This document shows, piece after piece, positions 1 to 7,468 of a stretch of 13,751 nucleotides of DNA (the stretch's first letter is position 1; each line of letters begins with the position of its first letter). Location: the NCBI GenBank assembly GCA_964438715.1, contig CAYTLQ010000190.1, positions 1-13,751 on the forward strand. The letters are read 5' to 3'. The notes beneath the pieces were generated by a model that had not been told where the DNA came from, did not search any database, and was given only the letters and a program-made list of their open reading frames with translations. The DNA comes from CAYTLQ01 sp964438715. Its GTDB lineage: Bacteria; Bacteroidota; Ignavibacteria; Ignavibacteriales; Ignavibacteriaceae. Position numbers and translations under genes: made by a program.

Positions 1-2
1 AA

Positions 3-84
3 TCTGTTTTTTGCTTTAAAATTGCATTTCACCTATTGGGTGAAATTTGTTTTCTCAAAATTACTCTGTTTTTTGCCCTTTAAA
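3..84. repeat. Direct repeat flanking the terminator hairpin
   Basis: The 12-mer TCTGTTTTTTGC occurs at 3-14 and again at 65-76. It is followed by TTTAAA directly in the first copy (15-20) and after two extra C in the second (79-84). The copies bracket the hairpin at 26-46. The second copy also forms an inverted repeat, CTGTTT (66-71) with AAACAG (82-87). TTTTTTGC also occurs inside coding sequence near 8700 and 12120, so the core is not rare here. Confidence 0.5.
26..53 (+). terminator. Probable intrinsic terminator of an upstream gene
   Basis: A perfect 8 bp inverted repeat, ATTTCACC (26-33) and GGTGAAAT (39-46), encloses a 5 nt loop and is followed by a T-rich run (46-53, with one G and one C). 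This is the form of a Rho-independent terminator for a gene lying to the left of the window. The stem is AT-rich with only three G-C pairs, so it would be modest in strength. Whether the upstream gene points this way cannot be seen. Confidence 0.5.
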
Positions 85-94
85 CAGTCCTTCT

Positions 95-126
95 TTTGTC
101 TCTATATCGGAATTAAGGTAAATTTG
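95..126 (+). promoter_or_regulatory. Probable Bacteroidota-type promoter of the acyl-CoA dehydrogenase gene
   Basis: TTTG at 95-98 is followed after exactly 20 nt by TAAATTTG at 119-126. This fits the -33 TTTG / -7 TAnnTTTG consensus of the primary sigma factor of Bacteroidota. Transcription would begin near 133 and leave a leader of about 70 nt before the ATG at 203. No strong Shine-Dalgarno site precedes that ATG. The match is by eye only. Confidence 0.55.
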
Positions 127-202
127 CATTAGCTTGTTAGATTAACTACGGTCTAAGTTAAAGGCAGGACATCTTTAATCATTTTTCCGGAATAAATACA
201 TT

Positions 203-1345
203 ATGAATTTTCATCTGACAGATGAGCAAAAAATGCTTCGTAGTATGGTTCGTGAATTCGCACAACAAGAAATTCTTCCGATGGCTTCTAAAATTGATGA
301 AAATGAAGCCATACCGCCTGAGCTGATTAATAAAATAGCTGAGGTTGGTCTGCTGGGAACTGCTTTTCCGGAGAAATATGGCGGAGGAGGATTTGGTGAA
401 GTCGGGTTTTGTTTGGCTCAGGAAGAAATTACCCGCGTTTGTGGGTCAACAGCTACAATGATTGGAGCCCATCAATCAATTGGAACAAATGCCATATATA
501 TCGCCGGCTCGGAAGAACTCAAACAGAAATATTTACCTGACTTAACCACCGGTAAAAAAATTGCGGCATTTGCACTCACAGAACCTGAGGCAGGCTCTGA
601 TTCATTTAATTTAAAAACAAGTGCAGTTTTCGATGGCGATGCATGGATTCTTAATGGGACAAAAGTCTGGATTACAAATGGCTCTATAGCTAATGTATTT
701 AGTGTTTTTGCCAGAACCGCAAAAGGCGTATCGGGTTTTGTAGTGGACCGTGATCTTCCGGGAATCACAATAGGACCAAATGAAAAGAAACTTGGGATTA
801 AAGGAAGTGTAACAAATACAATCACATTTGATAATGTTCGTGTTCCTGCATCCAATCTGATAGGAATTGATGGCAGAGGATTCCTGACTGCAATGAAAGC
901 CCTTGATTCAGGACGAATTGGTCTGGGGGCTTGTTGTCTTGGTGCTTCAAAAGAGCTTCTGAAACTTTCTGTTCAATATGCAAAACAGCGCAAACAATTC
1001 GATGAACCAATAATTAAATTTCAGGGAATACAGTTTATGATAGCTGAGATGACTGCACAAATTTATGCTATGGAAAGTCTTCTCTACAGAACTGCCGCGG
1101 ATTATGATCAGGGAAAGGATGTTTCCCGTGACGCCGCAATTGTAAAATTATTTTGCAGTGAAGCCGTTAACAAAATAGCTGATACTGCCCTTCAGATTCA
1201 TGGCGGTATGGGTTTCTCCCGTGAGCTCCCATTGGAGAGATTTTATAGAGATGCCCGGGTCTTAAAAATTTTTGAAGGAACAAATGAAATACAAAAAATT
1301 ATTATCGGCCGAAGTACAACAAAATCTAATGGATTGTGGGATTAG
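203..1345 (+). CDS. Acyl-CoA dehydrogenase (short/medium-chain, butyryl-CoA dehydrogenase-like)
   Basis: Flavoprotein that oxidises an acyl-CoA to the trans-2-enoyl-CoA and passes electrons to electron-transferring flavoprotein, in fatty-acid or branched-chain amino-acid breakdown; cytoplasmic. The 380 aa length is normal for the family. The N-terminal helical domain is at about 5-115, the middle beta domain at about 120-215 carries the FAD/substrate motif LTEPEAGSD (125-133) and a WITNG motif, and the C-terminal helical domain ends with EGTNEIQ. Glu358 in that motif is at the position of the catalytic base of short- and medium-chain enzymes. The IHGGMGFSRE motif is also present. The ATG at 203 gives the usual N-terminus (FHLTDEQKMLR). 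No etfAB or thiolase gene lies nearby, so chain-length specificity cannot be told. The gene probably has its own promoter at 95-126. Confidence 0.93.
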   Translation: MNFHLTDEQKMLRSMVREFAQQEILPMASKIDENEAIPPELINKIAEVGLLGTAFPEKYGGGGFGEVGFCLAQEEITRVCGSTATMIGAHQSIGTNAIYIAGSEELKQKYLPDLTTGKKIAAFALTEPEAGSDSFNLKTSAVFDGDAWILNGTKVWITNGSIANVFSVFARTAKGVSGFVVDRDLPGITIGPNEKKLGIKGSVTNTITFDNVRVPASNLIGIDGRGFLTAMKALDSGRIGLGACCLGASKELLKLSVQYAKQRKQFDEPIIKFQGIQFMIAEMTAQIYAMESLLYRTAADYDQGKDVSRDAAIVKLFCSEAVNKIADTALQIHGGMGFSRELPLERFYRDARVLKIFEGTNEIQKIIIGRSTTKSNGLWD

Positions 1346-1407
1346 CGGTTTTCTATCGATAAATTTATTAATTTTCTGGTTCAACTAAATAACTTCTGGC
1401 TGTTACA

Positions 1408-2163
1408 ATGATTTCATTATTGGTTATCCCCTCCATCGATATTAAGGATGGGAAAACTGTGAGGGTTGTACAAGGTATCCCTGAATTAGATGTTTCCGAA
1501 TATGGAAATGACCCGGTGGAAATGGCTGAAATCTGGAGAGCAGAAAATGCTAAAGTGCTCCATGTAGTTGACTTTGATGCATTTACCGAACATTCTCATC
1601 GCAACTTTTCTATATTGGAACAAATCTGTAATGATGTTATTATTCCTATTGAATATGCGGGTGGAATACGAAATTTTGAAGATGCTAAGACTATATTTTC
1701 TTTGGGCGTTTCCCGAATAGTGCTTTCTACTCTCGTTGTAGAAAATCCAGATGAATTTAAAAAAATTCATGATAAATTTGGTAGTTCGAAGGTAGCCGTT
1801 GCGCTGGATGTAATTGATAATGAACTGGTAATTCATGGTCGAAAAGTAAAAACAGGAATTCGCCCTATAGATTTTGCAATCGAACTCAGAAAAAGCGGAG
1901 TAGAGAGATTGATAGTCACTGATGTTCGAAGAAACGGAATGATGATGGGACCTAACATTGAGCTGACTAAAAATATTGCCCTTGCCGCAAAATGTAAAGT
2001 AACGCATTCAGGTGGTATCAGAAATAAGGATGAATTAATGGATCTTCAAATCTTATCACCTCTCGGTATCGATTCGGTTATCATTGGTCGTTCGCTTTAT
2101 GAAAACAGATTTCCGTGTCAGAAACTGTGGCGACTGGCAGAAACCGGTATCTTCTCCAAATAA
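1408..2163 (+). CDS. HisA/HisF-like TIM-barrel protein, divergent from canonical HisA
   Basis: The 251 aa match the length and full (beta-alpha)8 layout of HisA, the phosphoribosylformimino-AICAR-phosphate isomerase of histidine synthesis. Family residues are seen: IPSID with Asp11, VRVVQG, LHVVDFD, phosphate site GGIR (85-88), ALDV with Asp134, VTDV with Thr171 and the second phosphate site SGGIR (201-205). Asp11, Asp134 and Thr171 fit the known catalytic Asp/Asp/Thr set. However, substrate-contact loops differ. The usual GW after the fifth strand is Gly-Arg (Arg145 for Trp), and the usual RDGTLxGPN loop reads RNGMMMGPN (Asp to Asn176, Thr to Met178). No other histidine-synthesis gene lies nearby. 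It may be a fast-evolving HisA or a paralogue with another sugar-phosphate substrate. The fold is secure and the substrate is not. It begins 62 bp after the dehydrogenase gene and may be co-transcribed with it. Confidence 0.8.
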   Translation: MISLLVIPSIDIKDGKTVRVVQGIPELDVSEYGNDPVEMAEIWRAENAKVLHVVDFDAFTEHSHRNFSILEQICNDVIIPIEYAGGIRNFEDAKTIFSLGVSRIVLSTLVVENPDEFKKIHDKFGSSKVAVALDVIDNELVIHGRKVKTGIRPIDFAIELRKSGVERLIVTDVRRNGMMMGPNIELTKNIALAAKCKVTHSGGIRNKDELMDLQILSPLGIDSVIIGRSLYENRFPCQKLWRLAETGIFSK

Positions 2164-2184
2164 TGTATTAAATGAGCATTTGGT

Positions 2185-2757
2185 ATGAGTAAAGCCATAC
2201 ATAGTAGTTTTTGGTCAAATGTATTTAAGAAAGCGCCCATTAAAAGTGAACTTTTTGAAGCGCTCAAGGAAATGCCGCCTTTTGCCGGATTAAAAACCGG
2301 ACAGTTAAATGAAATTATTTCGCTCATTCACTCGAGAAGCTACATAGCCGGTGAGTACATCTTTCACCAGAATGATCCGGGCATCGGATTGTATATCATT
2401 GATAGTGGTGAAGTACAAATTGAATATACATCCCCTATGGGAAATAAAATAGTACTGGCAAATTTTAAAAAGGGCGACTTTTTCGGAGAACTTGCTCTCC
2501 TCGATGGTGAAAGAAGATCCGCTTCTGCAATTGCACTAACCGACTGTAGAATTTCGGTACTCTTCAAGCCCGACCTTGATAGTTTTATTGTAAAGAATCC
2601 CAAAGAGGGGCTTGCAATTCTTTCTGGTATTGCAAAAATAATTGTAACAAGGTTACGCAATCTTAATAACGAATACTTTTCGCTTTATGAAAGTCTCAAC
2701 TTAAATGATGAGGTAAAAAATGTCACCGGAAATAAAAAAGATACTGGTTCCAATTGA
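2185..2757 (+). CDS. Stand-alone cyclic-nucleotide-binding domain protein
   Basis: Single-domain Crp/cNMP-binding protein of 190 aa. The beta-roll spans about 30-150, with GEYIFHQND (56-64), LYIIDSGEVQI (69-79) and the phosphate-binding cassette FGELALLDGERRSASA (100-115). Glu102 and Arg111 are at the positions that hold the ribose and cyclic phosphate in cAMP/cGMP receptors, so ligand binding looks intact. After the domain comes one long helix (about 140-170) and a polar tail. There is no helix-turn-helix, so it is not a Crp-type transcription factor. It lacks a signal peptide or membrane segment and is presumably cytoplasmic. It follows the HisA-like gene by 21 bp, and its last 38 bp overlap the stress-protein gene, so the two are probably translated together. 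A sensor or regulatory subunit is plausible; the partner is unknown. Confidence 0.85.
   Translation: MSKAIHSSFWSNVFKKAPIKSELFEALKEMPPFAGLKTGQLNEIISLIHSRSYIAGEYIFHQNDPGIGLYIIDSGEVQIEYTSPMGNKIVLANFKKGDFFGELALLDGERRSASAIALTDCRISVLFKPDLDSFIVKNPKEGLAILSGIAKIIVTRLRNLNNEYFSLYESLNLNDEVKNVTGNKKDTGSN
2710..2713 (+). promoter_or_regulatory. Ribosome binding site that fixes the start of the universal stress protein
   Basis: GAGG lies 6 nt before the ATG at 2720, inside the end of the cyclic-nucleotide-binding gene. It supports the early start and so the genuine 38 bp overlap of the two genes. Shine-Dalgarno sites are scarce in the window, so this one is informative. Confidence 0.5.
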
Positions 2758-3205
2758 CTTTTCGGATTATTCGAAATCTGCTTTACGATATTCTGCTCAG
2801 TTTGCAAAGCTGTTTCAATCAGAACTAATTCTGGTTTATGTAGTTGAACCAATACTTTATCCACCGGATTTTAGTATGGGTCAAATTTCACTACCAGCGG
2901 TAAATGTGCTTGAATTTGATAAACAAGCCAAAGATGAATTGGAGAAACTTGTAAAAGCCGAATTTAATGAGGATTTGCAAGTGCGATATGTTGTCAAATC
3001 CGGAAAACCTTTTGTACAAATAATTGAGACCGCCAGAGAAGAGGATGTTGATCTGATAATAATTTCCACACACGGTCATAGTGGAGTTGAGCACATTCTC
3101 TTTGGAAGTACTGCGGAAAAAGTCGTCAGAAAAGCGCCGTGTCCGGTCCTAACTCTCAGGGAACCTATTAAAGGATTTGATTATAAAAACGCTTTTGGGA
3201 AGTAA
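2720..3205 (+). CDS. Universal stress protein, UspA family
   Basis: Cytoplasmic single-domain UspA-type protein of 161 aa with a Rossmann-like alpha/beta fold. The N-terminal strand KKILVPIDFSD carries the conserved Asp13. The C-terminal nucleotide loop reads S116-x2-G119-x9-G129-S130, close to the G-x2-G-x9-G-(S/T) motif of ATP-binding members with Ser in the first Gly position, and is followed by AEKVVRKAPCPVL. An ATP-binding member is therefore likely. A loop at about 44-66 is longer than in minimal members and rich in Pro. The start is supported by GAGG 6 nt upstream. The gene overlaps the cyclic-nucleotide-binding gene, which hints at a shared signalling role. It ends 5 bp from the convergent prenyl synthase gene with no clear terminator between. 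Confidence 0.92.
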   Translation: MSPEIKKILVPIDFSDYSKSALRYSAQFAKLFQSELILVYVVEPILYPPDFSMGQISLPAVNVLEFDKQAKDELEKLVKAEFNEDLQVRYVVKSGKPFVQIIETAREEDVDLIIISTHGHSGVEHILFGSTAEKVVRKAPCPVLTLREPIKGFDYKNAFGK

Positions 3206-3210
3206 GTAAA

Positions 3211-4191
3211 TTATCGTTTTCTGTTAATAACAAATTCAACTAATTCAAAGAGAGATTTTCGTGAATCAGATTCAGGGAAATTTAACAGGCATTGCTTTGC
3301 CTTTTGAGCATATTGCTGTGCAATATTTTCTGCGTATTCTATTCCCCCATTTTTGTGAACAAAATCGATTACCGGGCCTACTGCTTCTTTTTTACGGCCA
3401 TTTTTTATCAAAGATTTTATCCGGTTCGCCTCATTATTGCTAACCTTATTCAGAGCGTAAATAAGAGGGAGAGTGATTTTCTTCTCTTTGATATCACCGC
3501 CAATAGGTTTTCCAAATAAATATGAACTGCCCTCATAATCAAGAATATCATCTTTAATTTGAAATGCTAAGCCCACAAATTCACCGAAGTTCTTCATGGC
3601 TCTTCTAAGTTCAGTGTTCTCTGTTGCACTTGCAACCCCAATTTGACAACAGGTTTCAAATAACGATGCGGTTTTATCCGAAATAACTTTAAAGTAAGTT
3701 TTTTCGTCAATATCCAGTTTTCTTGTTTTTTGAATTTGCAATAATTCACCTTCCGCAATTCCCTTTATAGTATCAGTGAGAATTTCAAGGAAGTCATAAT
3801 CTTTTCCTTCAACAGCGATATTTAACCCTCTGTAAAGCAGATATTCTCCCATAAGAACACTAATTTTATTTTTCCAGATGGCATTTAGAGATGGGAATCC
3901 CCTTCTTTTATCAACGTTATCAACAACATCATCGTGCACAAGAGTTGCAGTATGTAATAGCTCTACTAAAATTGCACCTCTATATGAACGTTCATTAATC
4001 CCTCCGGCAGTTTTAGCTGTTAATAAAACAAGTAATGGCCGGATGCGCTTACCCTTTTGTTTCAGCATATAAGAGGTTATTAAATCAACAAGACCTATCT
4101 TTGATTTTAATTTTGCTTTGAATTTTTCATTAAATTCTACGAGCTCTGATTTTATAGGAGTACTTATTTGTGAGAGTCTGTCAACAATCAA
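3211..4191 (-). CDS. Long-chain polyprenyl diphosphate synthase (octaprenyl/heptaprenyl type)
   Basis: Condenses isopentenyl diphosphate with an allylic diphosphate to an all-trans prenyl chain, probably the menaquinone tail; cytoplasmic or membrane-peripheral. It has 326 aa, normal length. Motifs are GKRIRP (47-52), the first Asp-rich motif DDVVD (87-91) followed by KRRG, a KTASLF segment, and the second Asp-rich motif FQIKDDILD (Asp214-Asp218). The residue five before the first Asp motif is Ala, a small residue typical of long-chain enzymes; short-chain farnesyl synthases usually carry an aromatic residue near there. The start is a TTG sharing TTGA with the stop codon of tatC, so it is translationally coupled. 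No ATG fits, and the resulting N-terminus matches family length. It is the last gene of the minus-strand group. Confidence 0.9.
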   Translation of the reverse strand: MIVDRLSQISTPIKSELVEFNEKFKAKLKSKIGLVDLITSYMLKQKGKRIRPLLVLLTAKTAGGINERSYRGAILVELLHTATLVHDDVVDNVDKRRGFPSLNAIWKNKISVLMGEYLLYRGLNIAVEGKDYDFLEILTDTIKGIAEGELLQIQKTRKLDIDEKTYFKVISDKTASLFETCCQIGVASATENTELRRAMKNFGEFVGLAFQIKDDILDYEGSSYLFGKPIGGDIKEKKITLPLIYALNKVSNNEANRIKSLIKNGRKKEAVGPVIDFVHKNGGIEYAENIAQQYAQKAKQCLLNFPESDSRKSLFELVEFVINRKR

Positions 4192-4946
4192 GATTTTTTC
4201 TGCGAAAATTTAGATACAAAAATACTTATCTCATAGAGTAACAATAGGGGGACGGCAAGCAACATTTGTGAAACCGGATCAGTTCCGGGAGTGAGAATGG
4301 CGGATGCAACAATAATAATAATAATTGCATGTCGGCGATATTTACGCATAAATACCGGAGTGAGAATACCCAGTCGGCTAAGGAAAAAAGATATCATGGG
4401 TAATTCAAATACCAAACCAACTGCCAGCATTATACTCAGTACGATGGACATATACTCATCAATTGCGAATTGATTTTTAATTGCCGTACTGCCGAATTGT
4501 GCGGCAAAATTCAATGATATTGGAAGCATCACAAAATAAGCAAAAACAATACCCGAAAGAAAACAGACGGAAGAAAATATAACTATCAAAGAAATATATT
4601 TCCGTTCATTCTTTCTTAAAGCCGGTGAAATGAACTTCCAAAGCTGATAAAATATATTAGGAATGCTTAGGATTATTCCACCAATAAGTGACACTTCAAA
4701 ATAAAGGAACAATTGACCAAATGGCTTGAGATTTTGCAAATCCGCACCTGCATTTTTTGCGGGCAATAAAAGAATACCATCGATTAAAAAATCTATAAAT
4801 ACAAGGCAGACTATTATTCCAATAACAATACCAATAATTGCATAAATCAGTCGCCACCGAAGTTCTTCGAGATGATCCAGAAACGACATTTCATAATCAG
4901 CAATCCCTTCATCCATTGATCGTTCACTGTCGTAAGAGTGTGTCAT
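4188..4946 (-). CDS. tatC: Sec-independent (twin-arginine) protein translocase subunit TatC
   Basis: Inner-membrane core of the Tat system, which recognises twin-arginine signal peptides and exports folded proteins. It has 252 aa with six predicted membrane segments. Near the N-terminus is FLDHLEELRWRL (22-33), the conserved cytoplasmic HLxELRxRL motif. Further on are the LAVGLVFELPM motif in the fourth/fifth segment region, and near the C-terminus TPGTDPVSQMLLAVPLLLLYEISI-like sequence, where the usual form is TPPDxxSQ. The N-terminus has about 20 polar residues before the motif. The gene starts 3 nt after the glyA stop, and its stop overlaps the next gene by 4 bp. No tatA or tatB is in the window, so they must lie elsewhere. 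Confidence 0.95.
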   Translation of the reverse strand: MTHSYDSERSMDEGIADYEMSFLDHLEELRWRLIYAIIGIVIGIIVCLVFIDFLIDGILLLPAKNAGADLQNLKPFGQLFLYFEVSLIGGIILSIPNIFYQLWKFISPALRKNERKYISLIVIFSSVCFLSGIVFAYFVMLPISLNFAAQFGSTAIKNQFAIDEYMSIVLSIMLAVGLVFELPMISFFLSRLGILTPVFMRKYRRHAIIIIIVASAILTPGTDPVSQMLLAVPLLLLYEISIFVSKFSQKKS

Positions 4947-4949
4947 TGT

Positions 4950-6239
4950 TTATCGATAAAGTGGAAATCCGGATGCCAATTCTTTTACATCAGACAAAAC
5001 AGAATTCAGATTATCCTGATCATCAATTTTATTAATAACCCGGTCAATAAAGCCTGCTATTCGCCTCATTTCACTTTCTTTCATACCCCTGCTGGTAAGA
5101 GCCGGAGTACCAACACGGATGCCACTGGTAACGAAAGGACTTTTCGTATCGAATGGCACCATATTCTTATTCACAGTTATCCCGGCATGCTCAAGTGCAT
5201 TTTCTGCCTGTTTGCCCGAAACATTTTTATTCGTTAAATCAATCAACATCAAATGGTTATCCGTACCTCCGGAAACTATATTAAAACCAAACCCTGAGAG
5301 CTCTGAAGCTAATGCTTTTGCATTTGCTATTACCTGTGTGGTGTAATCACGAAAACTCTCCTGCAATGCCTCGCCAAATGCTACAGCTTTTGCAGCAATA
5401 ATATGCATTAATGGACCTCCCTGTATTCCCGGCATAACCATACTATCAAGAATCTCAGACATTAATTTCAGCCTATCTCCTTTGGGAGTTTTTATACCAA
5501 AAGGATTTTCAAAATCCTTACCCATAAGAATAATACCACCTCTTGGACCCCGCAGAGTTTTGTGTGTGGTAGAGGTAACTATATGACAATACAACAAAGG
5601 GTTATTGAGATGACCCTTGGCTATTAATCCTGCGGGATGAGCCATATCGCATAAAAGAAATGCACCAATTGAGTCAGCAATTTCTCTGAATCGTTTATAA
5701 TCCCAATCGCGTGAATAGGCGCTTGCACCGGTAATTATCAGTTTTGGCTTTTCTCTATTTGCCATTTCTTCAATTGCGGTATAATCAAGCAAACCCGTTT
5801 CTTTACTAAGAGAATAACCTACAGCTTTGTAAAGTTGCCCGGAAAAATTAACAGGAGAACCGTGAGTTAAATGTCCGCCATGGGCAAGATTTAACCCCAT
5901 AAAGGTATCACCGGGTTTAAGCAGTGACATAAAAACTGCCATATTCGCCTGAGAACCGGAATGTGGCTGAACATTAACATACCCGGCTCCAAACAATTTC
6001 TTTAGGCGCTCTCTTGCCAGGTTTTCTGCCATATCAACAAATTCACAGCCTCCGTAATATCGTTTACCGGGATACCCTTCAGCATATTTATTTGTTAATA
6101 CCGAACCTGCTGCTTCTAAAACAGCTTTACTAACAAAATTTTCCGAAGCAATTAATTCGAGTTTATTTTGTTGACGCTCGGTTTCACTTACAATTATTCT
6201 TGCAAGTTCCTCATCAGTTTTTAAAAGTTCTGCTATCAT
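4950..6239 (-). CDS. glyA: Serine hydroxymethyltransferase
   Basis: Pyridoxal-phosphate enzyme that interconverts serine plus tetrahydrofolate with glycine plus 5,10-methylene-tetrahydrofolate; cytoplasmic. Motifs are KLELIASENF near the N-terminus, YAEGYPGKRYYGG, PHSGSQANMA, the CDMAHPAGL segment, and TTHKTLRGPRGG, in which Lys227 forms the Schiff base. An open frame extends to 6266, but I prefer the ATG at 6237-6239. It lies 2 nt after the stop of the barrel gene, has AGGAAAGG just upstream, and gives the family N-terminus (MIAELLKTDEELARI) and 429 aa. The longer form would add nine residues overlapping the preceding gene. It is complete, with no odd residues seen, and lies within the seven-gene minus-strand group. 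Confidence 0.96.
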   Translation of the reverse strand: MIAELLKTDEELARIIVSETERQQNKLELIASENFVSKAVLEAAGSVLTNKYAEGYPGKRYYGGCEFVDMAENLARERLKKLFGAGYVNVQPHSGSQANMAVFMSLLKPGDTFMGLNLAHGGHLTHGSPVNFSGQLYKAVGYSLSKETGLLDYTAIEEMANREKPKLIITGASAYSRDWDYKRFREIADSIGAFLLCDMAHPAGLIAKGHLNNPLLYCHIVTSTTHKTLRGPRGGIILMGKDFENPFGIKTPKGDRLKLMSEILDSMVMPGIQGGPLMHIIAAKAVAFGEALQESFRDYTTQVIANAKALASELSGFGFNIVSGGTDNHLMLIDLTNKNVSGKQAENALEHAGITVNKNMVPFDTKSPFVTSGIRVGTPALTSRGMKESEMRRIAGFIDRVINKIDDQDNLNSVLSDVKELASGFPLYR

Positions 6240-6241
6240 AT

Positions 6242-7468
6242 TTACCTTTCCTGTCTGGTAAACCAAAGTTCACCAAGACTAAGTCCAACACTCACTTGAA
6301 AAATATTTTCACTTAAAAGACCTGAATCAGTTGTACCCCGGGTATAGTACTGAAGTGCTATGTCAAAATAATTTTGGTAACCAATTGGTGTTGATAGACC
6401 AAGTGTCAAACCAAGTTGCTTCAATTCTACACCGTTGATTAAATATGGTGTTTTCTCATAGCTCACCCCTGCCCGGTACATAACTTTATCGAAATTCTGC
6501 TCCTGATCTTTAAGATACCGATACTCTACACCAAGACTGAATTTTTGAGAATTCACCAAACGATTGTCTGATGAATTATTTCTTCTGAAATTACTCCAAT
6601 TTTGCATTTGGAATTCCAATGCAATATTTAGATTATTTCGTAATGCCGCACGCACGCCAAAATTAATTTTCGATGGAATAATTGTTTTTCCTTCACCGAA
6701 ACTCAATGTATCCAGAACTAAAGAAGAACGATCAATAACACTGGTATCAAGGGTGAGTGAACTAAATCCATTCAAGGTAAAACCAACTTTTAATTCTCGT
6801 AATTCTTCAATTTGAAATAATTCTTTGAAGTCCGGAGAAATGAGACCAATAGTGTAACCGGAACCGCGTTCCTGATAACTTTTCTCAAAACTTCCTGAAG
6901 AGTATCCATTAGTAAATGCTACTTTACTGCTAAAGTCATAAGAACCGAAGACATAGTTCAATGCAGCGCCCATACGAATATTAAGCGGAAGGTTATATGA
7001 GGCAGCCAGAAAAATTTTATTAAGACCTCCGGTTCCTTTCACTGATATTGTATGTGACGGTATAGTAACTGTTTCGTTAACAGTTTTACTGACTTCATAG
7101 TTCACATTTGAAAGTGGTACAATTCCACTGGCAACCCCAATTCCGTATTTTCTGCTTATTGGTATGCCAATGGTAAAACCGCTAAAGTTACCCCTTGAGT
7201 AAAAACCCGATGTAGCAGAGGATTTTAACGACAAAGCAGAAAAAATTGTTCCGAACTCCACACGGGTTAATTCTAGTTTACTCAATCCTGCAGGATTATC
7301 AATAGTTGCCAAATCAGGCAGATCGTATGTAACTGAAGTATTTGCCATACCTTGCATCCTAATCGATGCTGTATTTTCTAATGTCCCAATACCGTATTGG
7401 GAATAAAGTGTAATTACCTGACTGAAACTGATTGTACTGAAAATTACAAGAAGAAGGATTTGTCTCAT
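6242..7468 (-). CDS. Outer membrane beta-barrel protein, FadL/PorV-like
   Basis: Secreted protein of 408 aa with an N-terminal signal peptide (about 1-17, hydrophobic, ending near SFSQ). The mature N-terminus has YGIGTLEN, a RMQGMANTSV segment and DNPAGLSKLELTRVEFG. This pattern is typical of FadL/OmpP1- and PorV-like barrels of Bacteroidota and relatives, where Asn-Pro-Ala-Gly near the start is followed by alternating strands. The rest is rich in alternating hydrophobic/polar strands with Tyr, Ser and Gly (GFTIGIPISRKYGIGVASG, SLGVEYRYL), consistent with about 14 strands. The substrate or partner is unknown. The ATG overlaps the stop of the lipoprotein gene by 1 bp (TAATG), so the two are probably made together and may act together at the outer membrane. 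Family placement is by pattern only. Confidence 0.7.
   Translation of the reverse strand: MRQILLLVIFSTISFSQVITLYSQYGIGTLENTASIRMQGMANTSVTYDLPDLATIDNPAGLSKLELTRVEFGTIFSALSLKSSATSGFYSRGNFSGFTIGIPISRKYGIGVASGIVPLSNVNYEVSKTVNETVTIPSHTISVKGTGGLNKIFLAASYNLPLNIRMGAALNYVFGSYDFSSKVAFTNGYSSGSFEKSYQERGSGYTIGLISPDFKELFQIEELRELKVGFTLNGFSSLTLDTSVIDRSSLVLDTLSFGEGKTIIPSKINFGVRAALRNNLNIALEFQMQNWSNFRRNNSSDNRLVNSQKFSLGVEYRYLKDQEQNFDKVMYRAGVSYEKTPYLINGVELKQLGLTLGLSTPIGYQNYFDIALQYYTRGTTDSGLLSENIFQVSVGLSLGELWFTRQER
6245..6252 (-). promoter_or_regulatory. Ribosome binding site of glyA
   Basis: On the minus strand AGGAAAGG lies 5 nt before the ATG at 6239, within the last codons of the barrel gene. It supports the internal start over the longer reading frame that begins at 6266. 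Confidence 0.5.

Noticed and set aside
472..1010. Minus-strand open frames opposite the acyl-CoA dehydrogenase
   Set aside because: The plus strand carries a full-length, motif-complete enzyme; the opposite frames show no family features.
1486..2007. 173-codon open frame on the minus strand opposite the HisA-like gene
   Set aside because: It is rich in Phe, Tyr, Ser and Asn with no recognisable motif, and lies wholly opposite a gene with clear family motifs; a shadow frame of AT-rich DNA.
3222..3232. Inverted repeat TGTTAATAACA between the convergent genes as a terminator
   Set aside because: The arms are 5 bp with a single central base, it is almost all A-T, and it lies inside the end of the prenyl synthase gene.
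6240..6266. Upstream start of glyA at 6266
   Set aside because: It adds nine residues atypical of the family and overlaps the barrel gene; the ATG at 6239 has a good ribosome binding site and the expected N-terminus.
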